Assembly: GCA_964569015.1 (NCBI GenBank)
Contig: CAZMSN010000013.1
Location: 1-37,804, forward strand
DNA from: CAYQEC01 sp964569015
GTDB taxonomy: Bacteria > Actinomycetota > Acidimicrobiia > Spongiisociales > UBA5794
Length of the DNA: 37,804 nt
Reading direction: 5' to 3'
Of this stretch, positions 22,335-29,739 are shown one piece after another. Numbering within the stretch: position 1 is the stretch's first letter; each line of letters starts with the position of its first letter. A program made the position numbers and the translations under genes. The notes below the pieces were generated by a model that ran no database searches, was not told the origin of the DNA, and saw nothing but the letters and a program-made list of their open reading frames with translations.

Positions 22335-23672
22335 TCAGAGGAACCGCTCGATGACCAACGCCCCCCGCGTCGCCGAATCACGAGCAGGATCGATGTCGAC
22401 CTGCGCCGTGAAGAACTCCGCCGCCCGGCTGCGATAGTCGTCTCTCCAGCCGCGAGCCTCCTCGATGGCCATCGCCAGCGAATCGACGGCGACGCTGGTC
22501 GTGAACGCGCCCTTCGAGTCGGCGAACAGGGGGACACACTCGCCGTGGGGATTGTGGTAGATGAACGGCACGCCGCGGGCCATCGCCTCGAACGGAACCG
22601 TGGAGAAGCGGCTGATGAGCACCCCGGCCCTGAGCAGCAGCCGCGCAATCGGGACCGTGGTCGCCCGCGGGTGAAAGCGCTGCCGTTTCTCGGCCGGGTG
22701 CATCGCCAGCACGTAGGGAGCGCCTGCGGCTTCGCATCCGGCGATCGCCGTGTCGAGCCACGCCTTGCGCTCTTCAGTCATCACGCCGTATGTGAAGTTG
22801 ACGTTGATCACAGCCGTGTCGTCGACGATGGGCTCGGCCGGCGCCAGCCAGAGACGCTCCAGGCGTGTGCTCCCCACGATGTGGCGATCGCCCTCGAGCG
22901 CGGCGTAGTCGTTGGCCCCCTGGCAGAGGATGTGGCGAGCCGTGCGATACGCTTCCCGCCGATACGGAGTGTCGATGTCCTCGAAATCCTGGGCACCTTC
23001 CACCTTGGCGAATGTGGGAATACCGCAAGCATTGGCAGCTTCGACCAGGACCCCATAGCCTGCCCAGTCCTTCATGGTCACCACCGCAGCCACCTCGTCG
23101 ATCCTTGCCGGGTCGGGAAGTTTGAACACCGGTCGCTCGTACCAGGCAAGTCCGGTGGCGATTCGGGGCCAGTGCGCGTCACCGACCGAGATTCGGCTCG
23201 GAATCCCACGGGCGTGAAGGGCGTCGGCCAGAGCCATGATCTCGGGAAGGTGGTAGGCGGCCCCCGGCAGCAGCAGCACCGGCTTGGGATCGGCCTCCGG
23301 CGCCGGCCACGGCAAGGTCGTGGGATCCCACGGCCGGCGGGAGAAGTCCGCGACAACGCCGTCGAGAAGCCGCACTCGCTCGTTGAGACCTCGCAGCGAT
23401 CCCTCTGGAGAATCGGTCGCTGCCTCGACCGCCTCCAGCCGGCGAGCTGTGACATCGCGCCACCGTTCCGTCCGGTGCAAGTTTGCAGCCGTCACGATCA
23501 TCGGTGCGACCATCCCAAGACTCACCAGGAGAGTCACGAACGTGGCGTCACCCGCGCCGCTGCGCGGCCAGCCCACGAAGGCGACAACCCATACTGCGGC
23601 GGCTGTCGCCGCCAAGAGCACGATCTGCCATCGCCTCATCGAGCGCATCAGTGCCCGCAGTCGCTCCTTCAC
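22335..23672 (-). CDS. Membrane-anchored GT-B-like transferase (CDP-glycerol/capsule transferase-like)
   Basis: 445 residues. Two N-terminal transmembrane helices (~13-35 and ~43-65) are followed by a short helical linker and a GT-B-like domain from ~residue 130 (KPVLLLPGAAYHLPEIMALA). The C-terminal donor-site half has VLISRFSTVPFEAMARGVPF and IYHNPHGECVPLF, which resembles CDP-glycerol glycerophosphotransferase and capsule polysaccharide transferases. Substrate is unknown. The GTG at 23672 has GGAGG seven bases upstream. It is the third gene of a minus-strand operon after the dehydrogenase and the HAD phosphatase (39-bp gap), so it may act on the sugar made by that cluster. Confidence 0.7.
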   Translation of the reverse strand: MKERLRALMRSMRRWQIVLLAATAAAVWVVAFVGWPRSGAGDATFVTLLVSLGMVAPMIVTAANLHRTERWRDVTARRLEAVEAATDSPEGSLRGLNERVRLLDGVVADFSRRPWDPTTLPWPAPEADPKPVLLLPGAAYHLPEIMALADALHARGIPSRISVGDAHWPRIATGLAWYERPVFKLPDPARIDEVAAVVTMKDWAGYGVLVEAANACGIPTFAKVEGAQDFEDIDTPYRREAYRTARHILCQGANDYAALEGDRHIVGSTRLERLWLAPAEPIVDDTAVINVNFTYGVMTEERKAWLDTAIAGCEAAGAPYVLAMHPAEKRQRFHPRATTVPIARLLLRAGVLISRFSTVPFEAMARGVPFIYHNPHGECVPLFADSKGAFTTSVAVDSLAMAIEEARGWRDDYRSRAAEFFTAQVDIDPARDSATRGALVIERFL

Positions 23673-23711
23673 GAGATCGCCTCCGCGGATCGTGCCGCCG
23701 AATAGGTGACA

Positions 23712-24395
23712 CTACGCAATGGCGCTCCAGGCTGTGACAGCCCGGTGGATGGCCGGCTCCAGCTCCGAGAAGTCCACAATCACCGTCGTTTCCTCGTCAA
23801 AGAGACGCGGCAGGCCGGCAGGACGCACCCCGACAAACGGCGTCCCGGCCTCCACCGCTGCTCTCAGGTCGGAGTGTTGGTCACCCACCATCACCACCCG
23901 CTCGGCCGGCACGCCGTAGCCGACGACGTAGCCCGAGAGGATCTCACCCTTGGAGCGCGGACTGCCCTCGATGTCCGAGAAGACGTCCCGGAGGCCCTTG
24001 CGGTCGACGATGCGCCGCAGCTCCTCAGTTGGAGTGGCAGACGCAACCAGCATCCGCACGTCGCCGCGGTGATCGTCGAGGAAGGCCCGGACCCCGGGAA
24101 GCAACGGGGCGGCGACGACCCGATCCTCCACGATGCTCCCGAAGCGATCGGCCACCTGCTGCAAGCGAGCGGCGTCGCAGGGACGTCCGATCATGGTCTC
24201 CTCGATGTAGGCGATCTTGTCGAAGCGGGACACGCCGGCGTGCTCGAGGTGATAGGCGCGCACCGCGTCAGCGAAGCGCTCCCCCATCTCGTCGAGGTAG
24301 AGAAAGTGGAAGACCTCGGTCTTGACGTCGGCGGAATCGCACAGGGTGCCGTCGAAGTCGAAAACGACGAGATCCGCCCAATCCCCGATCGGCAT
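23712..24395 (-). CDS. HAD-superfamily sugar phosphatase
   Basis: 227 residues with all four HAD motifs: VVFDFDGTLCDSADVK (Asp 13 and 15), MLVASATPTEEL, a motif III Lys in SKGEIL, and VVMVGDQHSDLRAAVEAG. The helical cap between motifs I and II places it with phosphoglycolate phosphatase/beta-phosphoglucomutase-like enzymes. The ATG at 24395 has a textbook GGAGG five bases upstream, and the longer open frame (to 24524) is not needed. It sits 14 bp after the dehydrogenase in the same operon and opposite the aldolase and CMP-sugar synthetase genes. The simplest role is dephosphorylating a 2-keto-3-deoxy sugar-acid phosphate or its precursor (inference). Confidence 0.85.
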   Translation of the reverse strand: MPIGDWADLVVFDFDGTLCDSADVKTEVFHFLYLDEMGERFADAVRAYHLEHAGVSRFDKIAYIEETMIGRPCDAARLQQVADRFGSIVEDRVVAAPLLPGVRAFLDDHRGDVRMLVASATPTEELRRIVDRKGLRDVFSDIEGSPRSKGEILSGYVVGYGVPAERVVMVGDQHSDLRAAVEAGTPFVGVRPAGLPRLFDEETTVIVDFSELEPAIHRAVTAWSAIA

Positions 24396-24409
24396 GTTCC
24401 TCCTTCCGA

Positions 24410-25336
24410 TCACTCGATGTCGCGTAAGGCGCCGATGAGATTCCTCAGCGCCTCGTTCTCCATGAGCTGGCGCGCCTCCTTGGCGTAGGAGCCCATGTGG
24501 GCAGTCAGGACGACGTTGTCGCACCCGGCAAGAGGCCCCTCGTACGGCTCCTCCTCGAACACGTCGAGGGCGGCGCCCGCCAGCTTTCCGCTCTCGATGC
24601 CTTCGCGGAGTGCCTCCTCATCGAGCAGGCCGCCCCGGGCGGTGTTGACGACGATGGCTCCCTCGGGAAGGGCGTTCAGCACCTCACGATCGATGATCCC
24701 GCGGGTGGCGTCACTCACCGGGAGATGCAACGAGAGCAGATCGACCCGAGACGCGAGATCGAGGATGGACTCGGCTCGTTCATGCTCGGGGACGGCCACG
24801 AAGGGGTCGTAGTAGATGATCGAGGCTCCGAAGGCGCTGACCAGCTCGGCCACCCGCTGGCCCACCCTGCCGAGGCCGACGATGCCCACGATGCGCTTCG
24901 CCAGCAGCGATCCCATGAGCGCCTTCCACGTCCCGGACCGCACTCTGCGGTCGGCCTCCGGGATGCGCCGGAGCACCGCCATCATCAACCCGACGGCGAG
25001 TTCGGCAACGGCCGTCGCCGGAGCATTCGGGGTGTTGAGGAGCCGGATGCCGTGACGCTGCACCGCCTCCTGGTCCACCGAGTCGTAGCCGGTACCACAC
25101 CGTGAGATCACCTCGAGCTGGGGATTGGCGACGAACACCGCCTCGGTCAACGGCTCGACTCCGGCGACCATGCCGACGGCGTGGCTCTCGCAGAGGAGGT
25201 CCGTCACCTCGGATTCGGTGAGTCTCCGGCCGTATGTGCTTCGTTCGATCCGAAAACCGGCGGCAACCAACTCATCGAGCAGGGGATTCGCCATATCGAA
25301 GTTCGATGTGGTGATGGCCACTGCACGGTCGGTCAC
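24410..25336 (-). CDS. D-isomer-specific 2-hydroxyacid dehydrogenase
   Basis: A 308-residue NAD-dependent dehydrogenase of the phosphoglycerate dehydrogenase type. The nucleotide loop is GIVGLGRVGQRVA (~152-164), followed by YYDPF, where the Asp suggests NAD preference. Catalytic residues are Arg in NTARGGLLDEEAL (~234), Glu in ALDVFEEEP (~263) and His in LTAHMGSYAKEA (~280). There is no C-terminal ACT domain. A TTG at 25342 is possible, but AAAGAGG is directly next to it and six bases from the GTG at 25336, so GTG is preferred. It is first in a three-gene operon. In this setting it may set the redox state of a sugar acid rather than make serine (inference). Confidence 0.87.
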   Translation of the reverse strand: MTDRAVAITTSNFDMANPLLDELVAAGFRIERSTYGRRLTESEVTDLLCESHAVGMVAGVEPLTEAVFVANPQLEVISRCGTGYDSVDQEAVQRHGIRLLNTPNAPATAVAELAVGLMMAVLRRIPEADRRVRSGTWKALMGSLLAKRIVGIVGLGRVGQRVAELVSAFGASIIYYDPFVAVPEHERAESILDLASRVDLLSLHLPVSDATRGIIDREVLNALPEGAIVVNTARGGLLDEEALREGIESGKLAGAALDVFEEEPYEGPLAGCDNVVLTAHMGSYAKEARQLMENEALRNLIGALRDIE

Positions 25337-25368
25337 GGTCAACCTCTTTCGATGGTCACGGAGCGGGG

Positions 25369-25392
25369 CGGACAGTCCGACAGGCTACCCTA
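25369..25392. promoter_or_regulatory. Overlapping divergent -10 boxes with adjacent palindrome
   Basis: In the 96-bp gap between the dehydrogenase and aldolase genes, TACCCTA gives a plus-strand -10 (TACCCT, 25386-25391) and a minus-strand -10 (TAGGGT, 25392-25387) that overlap almost completely. Expected leaders are ~34 nt to the ATG at 25433 and ~44 nt to the GTG at 25336. Just beside it, CGGACAGTCCG (25369-25379) is a perfect odd palindrome that could be an operator. Confidence 0.45.
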
Positions 25393-25432
25393 TCGATTGC
25401 ATTCACCTCCTTTGCCGGAGAGCATCGCGGAC

Positions 25433-26209
25433 ATGTCGCTGAAGCAACAACTGAGCAGTGGCTCGACGACGATCGGGTCCTGGATCCAACTGGGGCACGA
25501 GGCACTCGTGGAGATGATGGCGACCGCGTCGTTCGATTGGCTGTGTATCGATCTCGAGCACACCACGATCTCGATCGAGCAGTTCGGACGGATCGTTCGC
25601 GTCGCCGATCTGGCGGGCACCCCTGTGCTGGCACGGCTCTCCGGGCACGATCCCGGCCAGGTGAAGCGGGTGCTCGACGCCGGCGCCGTGGGCATTGTCG
25701 CACCGATGATCACCACTCCCGAGCAGGCTGCTGCCATCGTGGCGGCGGCTACCTACCCACCGCGGGGCGATCGCGGCGTCGGGCTCGCCAGGGCGCAGCG
25801 CTACGGCCTCGGTTTCGCCGAGTACTTCGAGCGCATCGGCCGGGAGTTGATCTGCATCATGCAGGTCGAGCACATCGACGGGGTGGAGAACCTCGACGCG
25901 ATCTTGGCCGTCGACGGCGTGGACGGCTTCTTCATCGGCCCGTACGATCTGTCGGCGTCGCTGGGACGTCCCGGCGAGTTCGATCACCCCGACGTGGTCG
26001 CGGCCCTTGACCGCGTGGCTGAGGTGATCCGGCGGCCGGACGTGCTCGCAGGAATCCACGTCGTGGAACCCGACATCGAGAGGTTGCAGAAGGTGATCGA
26101 GAACGGATACCGATTCGTGGCCTTCGCTTCGGACATGCTGCTGTTCGCCCATCGGCTGGCGGACCTGGCGCCGAGCATCGACGGAGCGCGAGAGGGGACG
26201 CAATGCTGA
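25433..26209 (+). CDS. HpcH/HpaI-family (class II) pyruvate aldolase
   Basis: 258 residues, the normal length for this family. It is recognised by FDWLCIDLEHTTISIEQ, VLARLSGHD (catalytic Arg 68), LDAGAVGIVAPMITTPEQA, the metal-binding Glu in MQVEHIDG (Glu 146), and the metal-binding Asp in IGPYDLSASLG (Asp 172). Members add or remove pyruvate to or from aldehydes, giving 2-keto-3-deoxy acids. The frame is open upstream to 25181, but the ATG at 25433 starts the conserved MSLKQQLSSG. GGAG lies ~12 nt upstream. It overlaps the cytidylyltransferase gene by 7 nt, so the aldol product is plausibly the acid that is CMP-activated (inference). Confidence 0.88.
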   Translation: MSLKQQLSSGSTTIGSWIQLGHEALVEMMATASFDWLCIDLEHTTISIEQFGRIVRVADLAGTPVLARLSGHDPGQVKRVLDAGAVGIVAPMITTPEQAAAIVAAATYPPRGDRGVGLARAQRYGLGFAEYFERIGRELICIMQVEHIDGVENLDAILAVDGVDGFFIGPYDLSASLGRPGEFDHPDVVAALDRVAEVIRRPDVLAGIHVVEPDIERLQKVIENGYRFVAFASDMLLFAHRLADLAPSIDGAREGTQC

Positions 26210-26880
26210 CCTCCCTCGACGTCTTCATCCCGCTCAAGGGACGCTCGCAACGCGTTCCCGGCAAGAACATGCGTCCTTTCGCCGGTCGGCCCCTCTTCCA
26301 CACCATCGTCGCCACGTTGGAGACGGCCGAGCGGGTCGCCACCATCTACATCGACACCGACAGCGACGTCATCGCCGAGTCCGCCTCCGACTTCCCGTCC
26401 GTGGAGATCGTGCGACGCAAGCCGCATCTCATCGGCGACGAAGTGTCGACGAACCTGCTGATCAAGGATCTGCTGCTCGATCATCCCGACATGCAGCACT
26501 TGGCCCAGACTCACTGCACCAACCCGTTGCTGTCGACGGCAACCATCGACGGTGCCATCGCCGCCTACTTCGAGAACGACGAGGCCACGAGCCTCTTCAC
26601 GGTGACGAGGATCCAGGCCCGCCTTTACAACGCGGCGGTCGAAGCGATCAACCACGACCCGTCCGAGCTGCTCCCGACCCAGCAACTCGAGCTGATCTAC
26701 CTGGAGAACTCCAATCTCTACATCTTCTCGCGGGAGGGTTTCTTCGAGAACGAGACACGGATCACCTCCAAGCCGATGCTGTGGGAGATGGACCCCTACG
26801 AAGCCGTCGACATCGACGAGGAGCGCGACTTCCGCATGGCAGAGGCGCTGCACATCGGTATGGACCGAATGGCCCAGTAG
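26203..26880 (+). CDS. CMP-sugar-acid synthetase (acylneuraminate cytidylyltransferase family)
   Basis: 225 residues of the NeuA/KdsB-type cytidylyltransferase fold. The N-terminal CTP loop is FIPLKGRSQRVPGKNMRPF, with family-typical RxPxKN. Further motifs are PLFHTIVATLETA, the metal-site DTDS, and AQTHCTNPLLSTATID, where the usual P-x-x-P-x-R-x region is altered. The C-terminus WEMDPYEAVDIDEERDFRMA matches the family's conserved acidic end. These enzymes couple CTP to 2-keto-3-deoxy sugar acids such as sialic, pseudaminic or Kdo-type acids. AGGGG precedes the ATG by ~6 nt, and the gene is translationally coupled to the aldolase. No PEP-dependent NeuB-type synthase is present in the window. 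Confidence 0.87.
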   Translation: MLTSLDVFIPLKGRSQRVPGKNMRPFAGRPLFHTIVATLETAERVATIYIDTDSDVIAESASDFPSVEIVRRKPHLIGDEVSTNLLIKDLLLDHPDMQHLAQTHCTNPLLSTATIDGAIAAYFENDEATSLFTVTRIQARLYNAAVEAINHDPSELLPTQQLELIYLENSNLYIFSREGFFENETRITSKPMLWEMDPYEAVDIDEERDFRMAEALHIGMDRMAQ

Positions 26881-27255
26881 CCGTTCGATCCAAGGTGATG
26901 GTGTCACGCGATAGCTCCGGTCTCGAGGCGATTAGAGTCACGGCGAATGCCGACTCCCCGGACACGGCGCAGGAAGGCCTACGGCCCCTGACTGAGTGTG
27001 AGCGAGCCATCCGTTCCTGAGGTGAATGCATCGGCAAACCGCGGCACGATCGGGTGCACGTGGACCCGCTCGCACAAGCCTCACGGACCGAGATGGAAGA
27101 GAGGACTGCCACCGATGACACCAGCTTCCATGGGGATCGAACCTCTCTGCCGGGACCACCGCCGCGGAACCTCGGCAGTTCCGTATCGCAACGGCCTGCT
27201 CCCCGCCGACCGCTGGCACCGGGTGGCGACAAACGACTCGAAACGCGGGTAGTCG
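26881..27255. other. 375-bp gap upstream of the second MBOAT gene
   Basis: I find no convincing gene. TAGAGT (26933-26938) fits the -10 pattern and is followed after 8 nt by an ATG opening only 14 codons. Farther on, CTGCCG and CGGCAG (~27148-27180) could pair in RNA, and CGGC-GAAT-GCCG (~26941) is a short hairpin. A long structured leader for the MBOAT operon is possible but unproven. Confidence 0.35.
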
Positions 27256-28665
27256 GTGCTCTTCAACTCCTTCGTCTTCCTCGCATTCCTGGTCGTAGTC
27301 CTCGCCGCCTACTGGGCGCTCCGTGTACCGCGCTACCAGAACATCTTCCTCTTGGGTGCGAGCCTCGTCTTCTACGGATACGGCGGGCCGATCTTCGTGT
27401 TACTGCTCTTGCTCTGCGCCGGGACGGCGTACGTGAGCGGCCTCGTGATCGCGACACGGCCGCGCTATGCACGGCTCGCCCTCATGCTTGGAGCGTCGAT
27501 CGCTCTCGGCGTCCTGTTCGTCTTCAAGTACTTCAACTTCTTCGTGGAGACGATCGGCTCCAGACTCGCGTTCACGGGTCTCCCCGTCTCCGATACCACG
27601 CTGCGCCTGGCGTTGCCGATCGGGATCTCGTTCTTCACCTTCCAGGCCGTCGGTTACATCGCAGACGTGCACCGCGGCAAGGTCGCGGCCGAGCGCAACG
27701 TGATCGACCTCTTCCTCTTCATTGCCTTCTTCCCCCAGCTCGTGGCCGGGCCGATCGAGCGGGCCGACCATCTCCTCCAGGAGTTCAAACGGCGGCGTTC
27801 CGTCAGCGAGGCCGACATCGGCTACGGCGTCTACTTGATCGTCCAGGGCTATGTGAAGAAGGTCGTCATCGCCGACAATCTCAAGCCCATCGTGGATTCG
27901 CTGTTCGCGTACGAGGGGCTCAGCGCGCCGCTCATCATCGCCGGCCTGTTGGGGTTTGCGTTCCAGATCTACGGTGACTTCTCCGGCTACACCGACATCG
28001 CCCGCGGTGTCGCCAAGCTGATGGGCTTCGATCTCCTCCTCAATTTCCGCAGGCCCTACTGGTCGGCATCTCCCACGGAGTTCTGGCGCCGCTGGCACAT
28101 CACGCTCAGCAATTGGTTCCGCGACTACGTGTACATCACCCTGGGAGGAAACCGCAAGAGCGTGCCGCGGGTGTACGTGAACGTGTTCCTGACGATGGTG
28201 CTCTCCGGTCTCTGGCACGGAGCGTCCGCCAACTTCGTCGTGTGGGGCGCCTACCACGGGGTTCTTCTCATCTGCCACAAGCTCTGGCTCGATTTCCGGG
28301 GCAAGGAACCGATGGGCCTCACCGGCTGGCGGCGCCTCCTCGCCGTCGGCACCATGTTCACGTTCACGGTGTACGGGTGGATGCTGTTCCGAATCACGGA
28401 ATGGTCGACCATCACGACGTACACGCATGCCCTGTTCACGGACTGGTCGTTCGGAGCACTCGGCGTGCTCACCGTCTCCGCTGTGCTGCCCTACATCGCA
28501 CTCTCGGTCTTCGTCGACATCGTTGAGGCCTGGAGCCTCAGTGAGAAGCCGGTCCAGACGATGCGCGAGTCCTGGGTGCTCGCCCCATATCTCGCTGGCC
28601 TGGTTGCCCTCGTCGTCGTCCTGGGATCCGAATCCGGCGGTGAGTTCATCTACTTCAAGTTCTGA
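27256..28665 (+). CDS. MBOAT-family membrane O-acyltransferase (AlgI-like), second copy
   Basis: 469 residues, polytopic. It carries FKYFNFFVETIG, LPIGISFFTFQAVGYIADVH, FFPQLVAGPIERADHLLQEF, YGDFSGYTDIARGVAKLMGF, FWRRWHITLSNWFRDYVYIT and LSGLWHGASANFVVWGAYHG (catalytic-type His 321), and ends FIYFKF. The start is fixed: GTG 27256 is one codon after an in-frame TAG (27250-27252), with GGGTAG as a weak ribosome site. The SGNH partner begins 2 bp after its stop. It is similar in length and motif order to the MBOAT at 19886 but clearly diverged, so the two pairs may add different acyl groups or act on different sugars. Confidence 0.92.
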   Translation: MLFNSFVFLAFLVVVLAAYWALRVPRYQNIFLLGASLVFYGYGGPIFVLLLLLCAGTAYVSGLVIATRPRYARLALMLGASIALGVLFVFKYFNFFVETIGSRLAFTGLPVSDTTLRLALPIGISFFTFQAVGYIADVHRGKVAAERNVIDLFLFIAFFPQLVAGPIERADHLLQEFKRRRSVSEADIGYGVYLIVQGYVKKVVIADNLKPIVDSLFAYEGLSAPLIIAGLLGFAFQIYGDFSGYTDIARGVAKLMGFDLLLNFRRPYWSASPTEFWRRWHITLSNWFRDYVYITLGGNRKSVPRVYVNVFLTMVLSGLWHGASANFVVWGAYHGVLLICHKLWLDFRGKEPMGLTGWRRLLAVGTMFTFTVYGWMLFRITEWSTITTYTHALFTDWSFGALGVLTVSAVLPYIALSVFVDIVEAWSLSEKPVQTMRESWVLAPYLAGLVALVVVLGSESGGEFIYFKF

Positions 28666-28667
28666 TC

Positions 28668-29699
28668 ATGCGAATCTACAAATCGAAGACATATCAAATC
28701 CTCGCCCTGGCCGCGGTGCTGGTCGTCGCTGCCGACATCGGCGTTCGCATCGTTAACCCGGATGAACCGGTGACGCTTACCGACCGGCTGGTGGTGCAGC
28801 CGGTCGACGGTGGTGTCTACATCCTCGGCAACTCGATGTTCAAGACCGGAGTCGATCTCGATCAGATGCGCTCAGAGCTGCCCGATCGCGACGTGCGCTT
28901 CAACTACTACGACGGTCACTACACCAACCTGTGGTATCTCGTCGCAGAGGGAGCGCTCCGCCCGGCCGAGCACCGACCGGCTCTCATCGTGTGGGGCTTC
29001 CGGCCCCACTATGCGATCTACCCGGCATTCAGGCAGAACCAGCCGAATGCGAATGATCTCTTCGTCTTCCCCGATCGGGCCTACGAGCGCTTGACGGACG
29101 CCTCGATGGACAGGCCTGTCGCGGATGTCGAAGGGCTCCTGGAGGCGTGGAGCGCGCTCTATTCTGAACGCGATGAGGCACAGGGTGCCTTGTCTCGTGC
29201 AAGCGAGAGAGTCTCACTGGCGGTCCTCGATTGGGTACTGGGGCGGCGAGTTTCGAGCCTCCGCGAGCGACTCCTCGACGGTGACATCTCGATCATCGAC
29301 GAGATCGCAAGAGCCGCGACACACGGTGAGGTCCAGTTGGCGGAGGAGCAGATTGTCGACGGGGCCGGCGACTTCATCACCGGCCCCCCTCGGGTTTTCA
29401 CAGACGGATTCATCCCTCTCACGGCAGAGAGCTTCCAGGATTCCGGCCTTCCCCAACTCGTGGTGATCTGGAAACCGGTGAACGTCGCCGAAGGGGATCC
29501 GATCGAGGAAGAGGACACATTCGTGAGCGACGCCATCGCCTTCTTCGATGCACACGACATCCCGTATCTCGACCTGTATCACGACGATCGCATTGTGAGG
29601 GAGCACTTCGCCAAGGGCGATCACCACAACGCCGAAGGCCGCGGGGTCGTCACGTCGATCCTCACCGAACGCATCCGGAGCCTGCTGGACCAGTCCTGA
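28668..29699 (+). CDS. SGNH-like membrane-anchored partner of the second MBOAT
   Basis: 343 residues. The N-terminal signal anchor is YQILALAAVLVVAADIGVRI, followed by an extracytoplasmic domain. GGVYILGNSMFKTGVD (Ser 56) sits where block I GDSL is expected, and KGDHHNAEGRGVV near residue 318 gives the Asp-x-His end of a triad. Middle elements include LIVWGFRPHYAIYP. It follows the MBOAT by 2 bp and is surely in the same transcript. It is weakly similar to the SGNH protein at 21303 and likely completes O-acylation of an exported glycan. It converges on the sulfotransferase ending at 29740. Confidence 0.75.
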   Translation: MRIYKSKTYQILALAAVLVVAADIGVRIVNPDEPVTLTDRLVVQPVDGGVYILGNSMFKTGVDLDQMRSELPDRDVRFNYYDGHYTNLWYLVAEGALRPAEHRPALIVWGFRPHYAIYPAFRQNQPNANDLFVFPDRAYERLTDASMDRPVADVEGLLEAWSALYSERDEAQGALSRASERVSLAVLDWVLGRRVSSLRERLLDGDISIIDEIARAATHGEVQLAEEQIVDGAGDFITGPPRVFTDGFIPLTAESFQDSGLPQLVVIWKPVNVAEGDPIEEEDTFVSDAIAFFDAHDIPYLDLYHDDRIVREHFAKGDHHNAEGRGVVTSILTERIRSLLDQS

Positions 29700-29704
29700 T
29701 TCTC

Positions 29705-29718
29705 GCGGCTGACGCCGC
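29705..29718. terminator. Possible short hairpin between convergent genes
   Basis: GCGGC-TGAC-GCCGC forms a 5-bp stem with a 4-nt loop in the 40-bp gap between convergent stops at 29699 and 29740. There is no T tract on either strand, so termination is uncertain. Confidence 0.25.
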
Positions 29719-29739
29719 CGCTCCAGGCCCAGTCGCGCC

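Noticed and set aside
26998..27252. 84-codon frame in the gap before the second MBOAT
   Set aside because: No ribosome site, no recognisable domain and no hydrophobic pattern. It probably reflects base composition.
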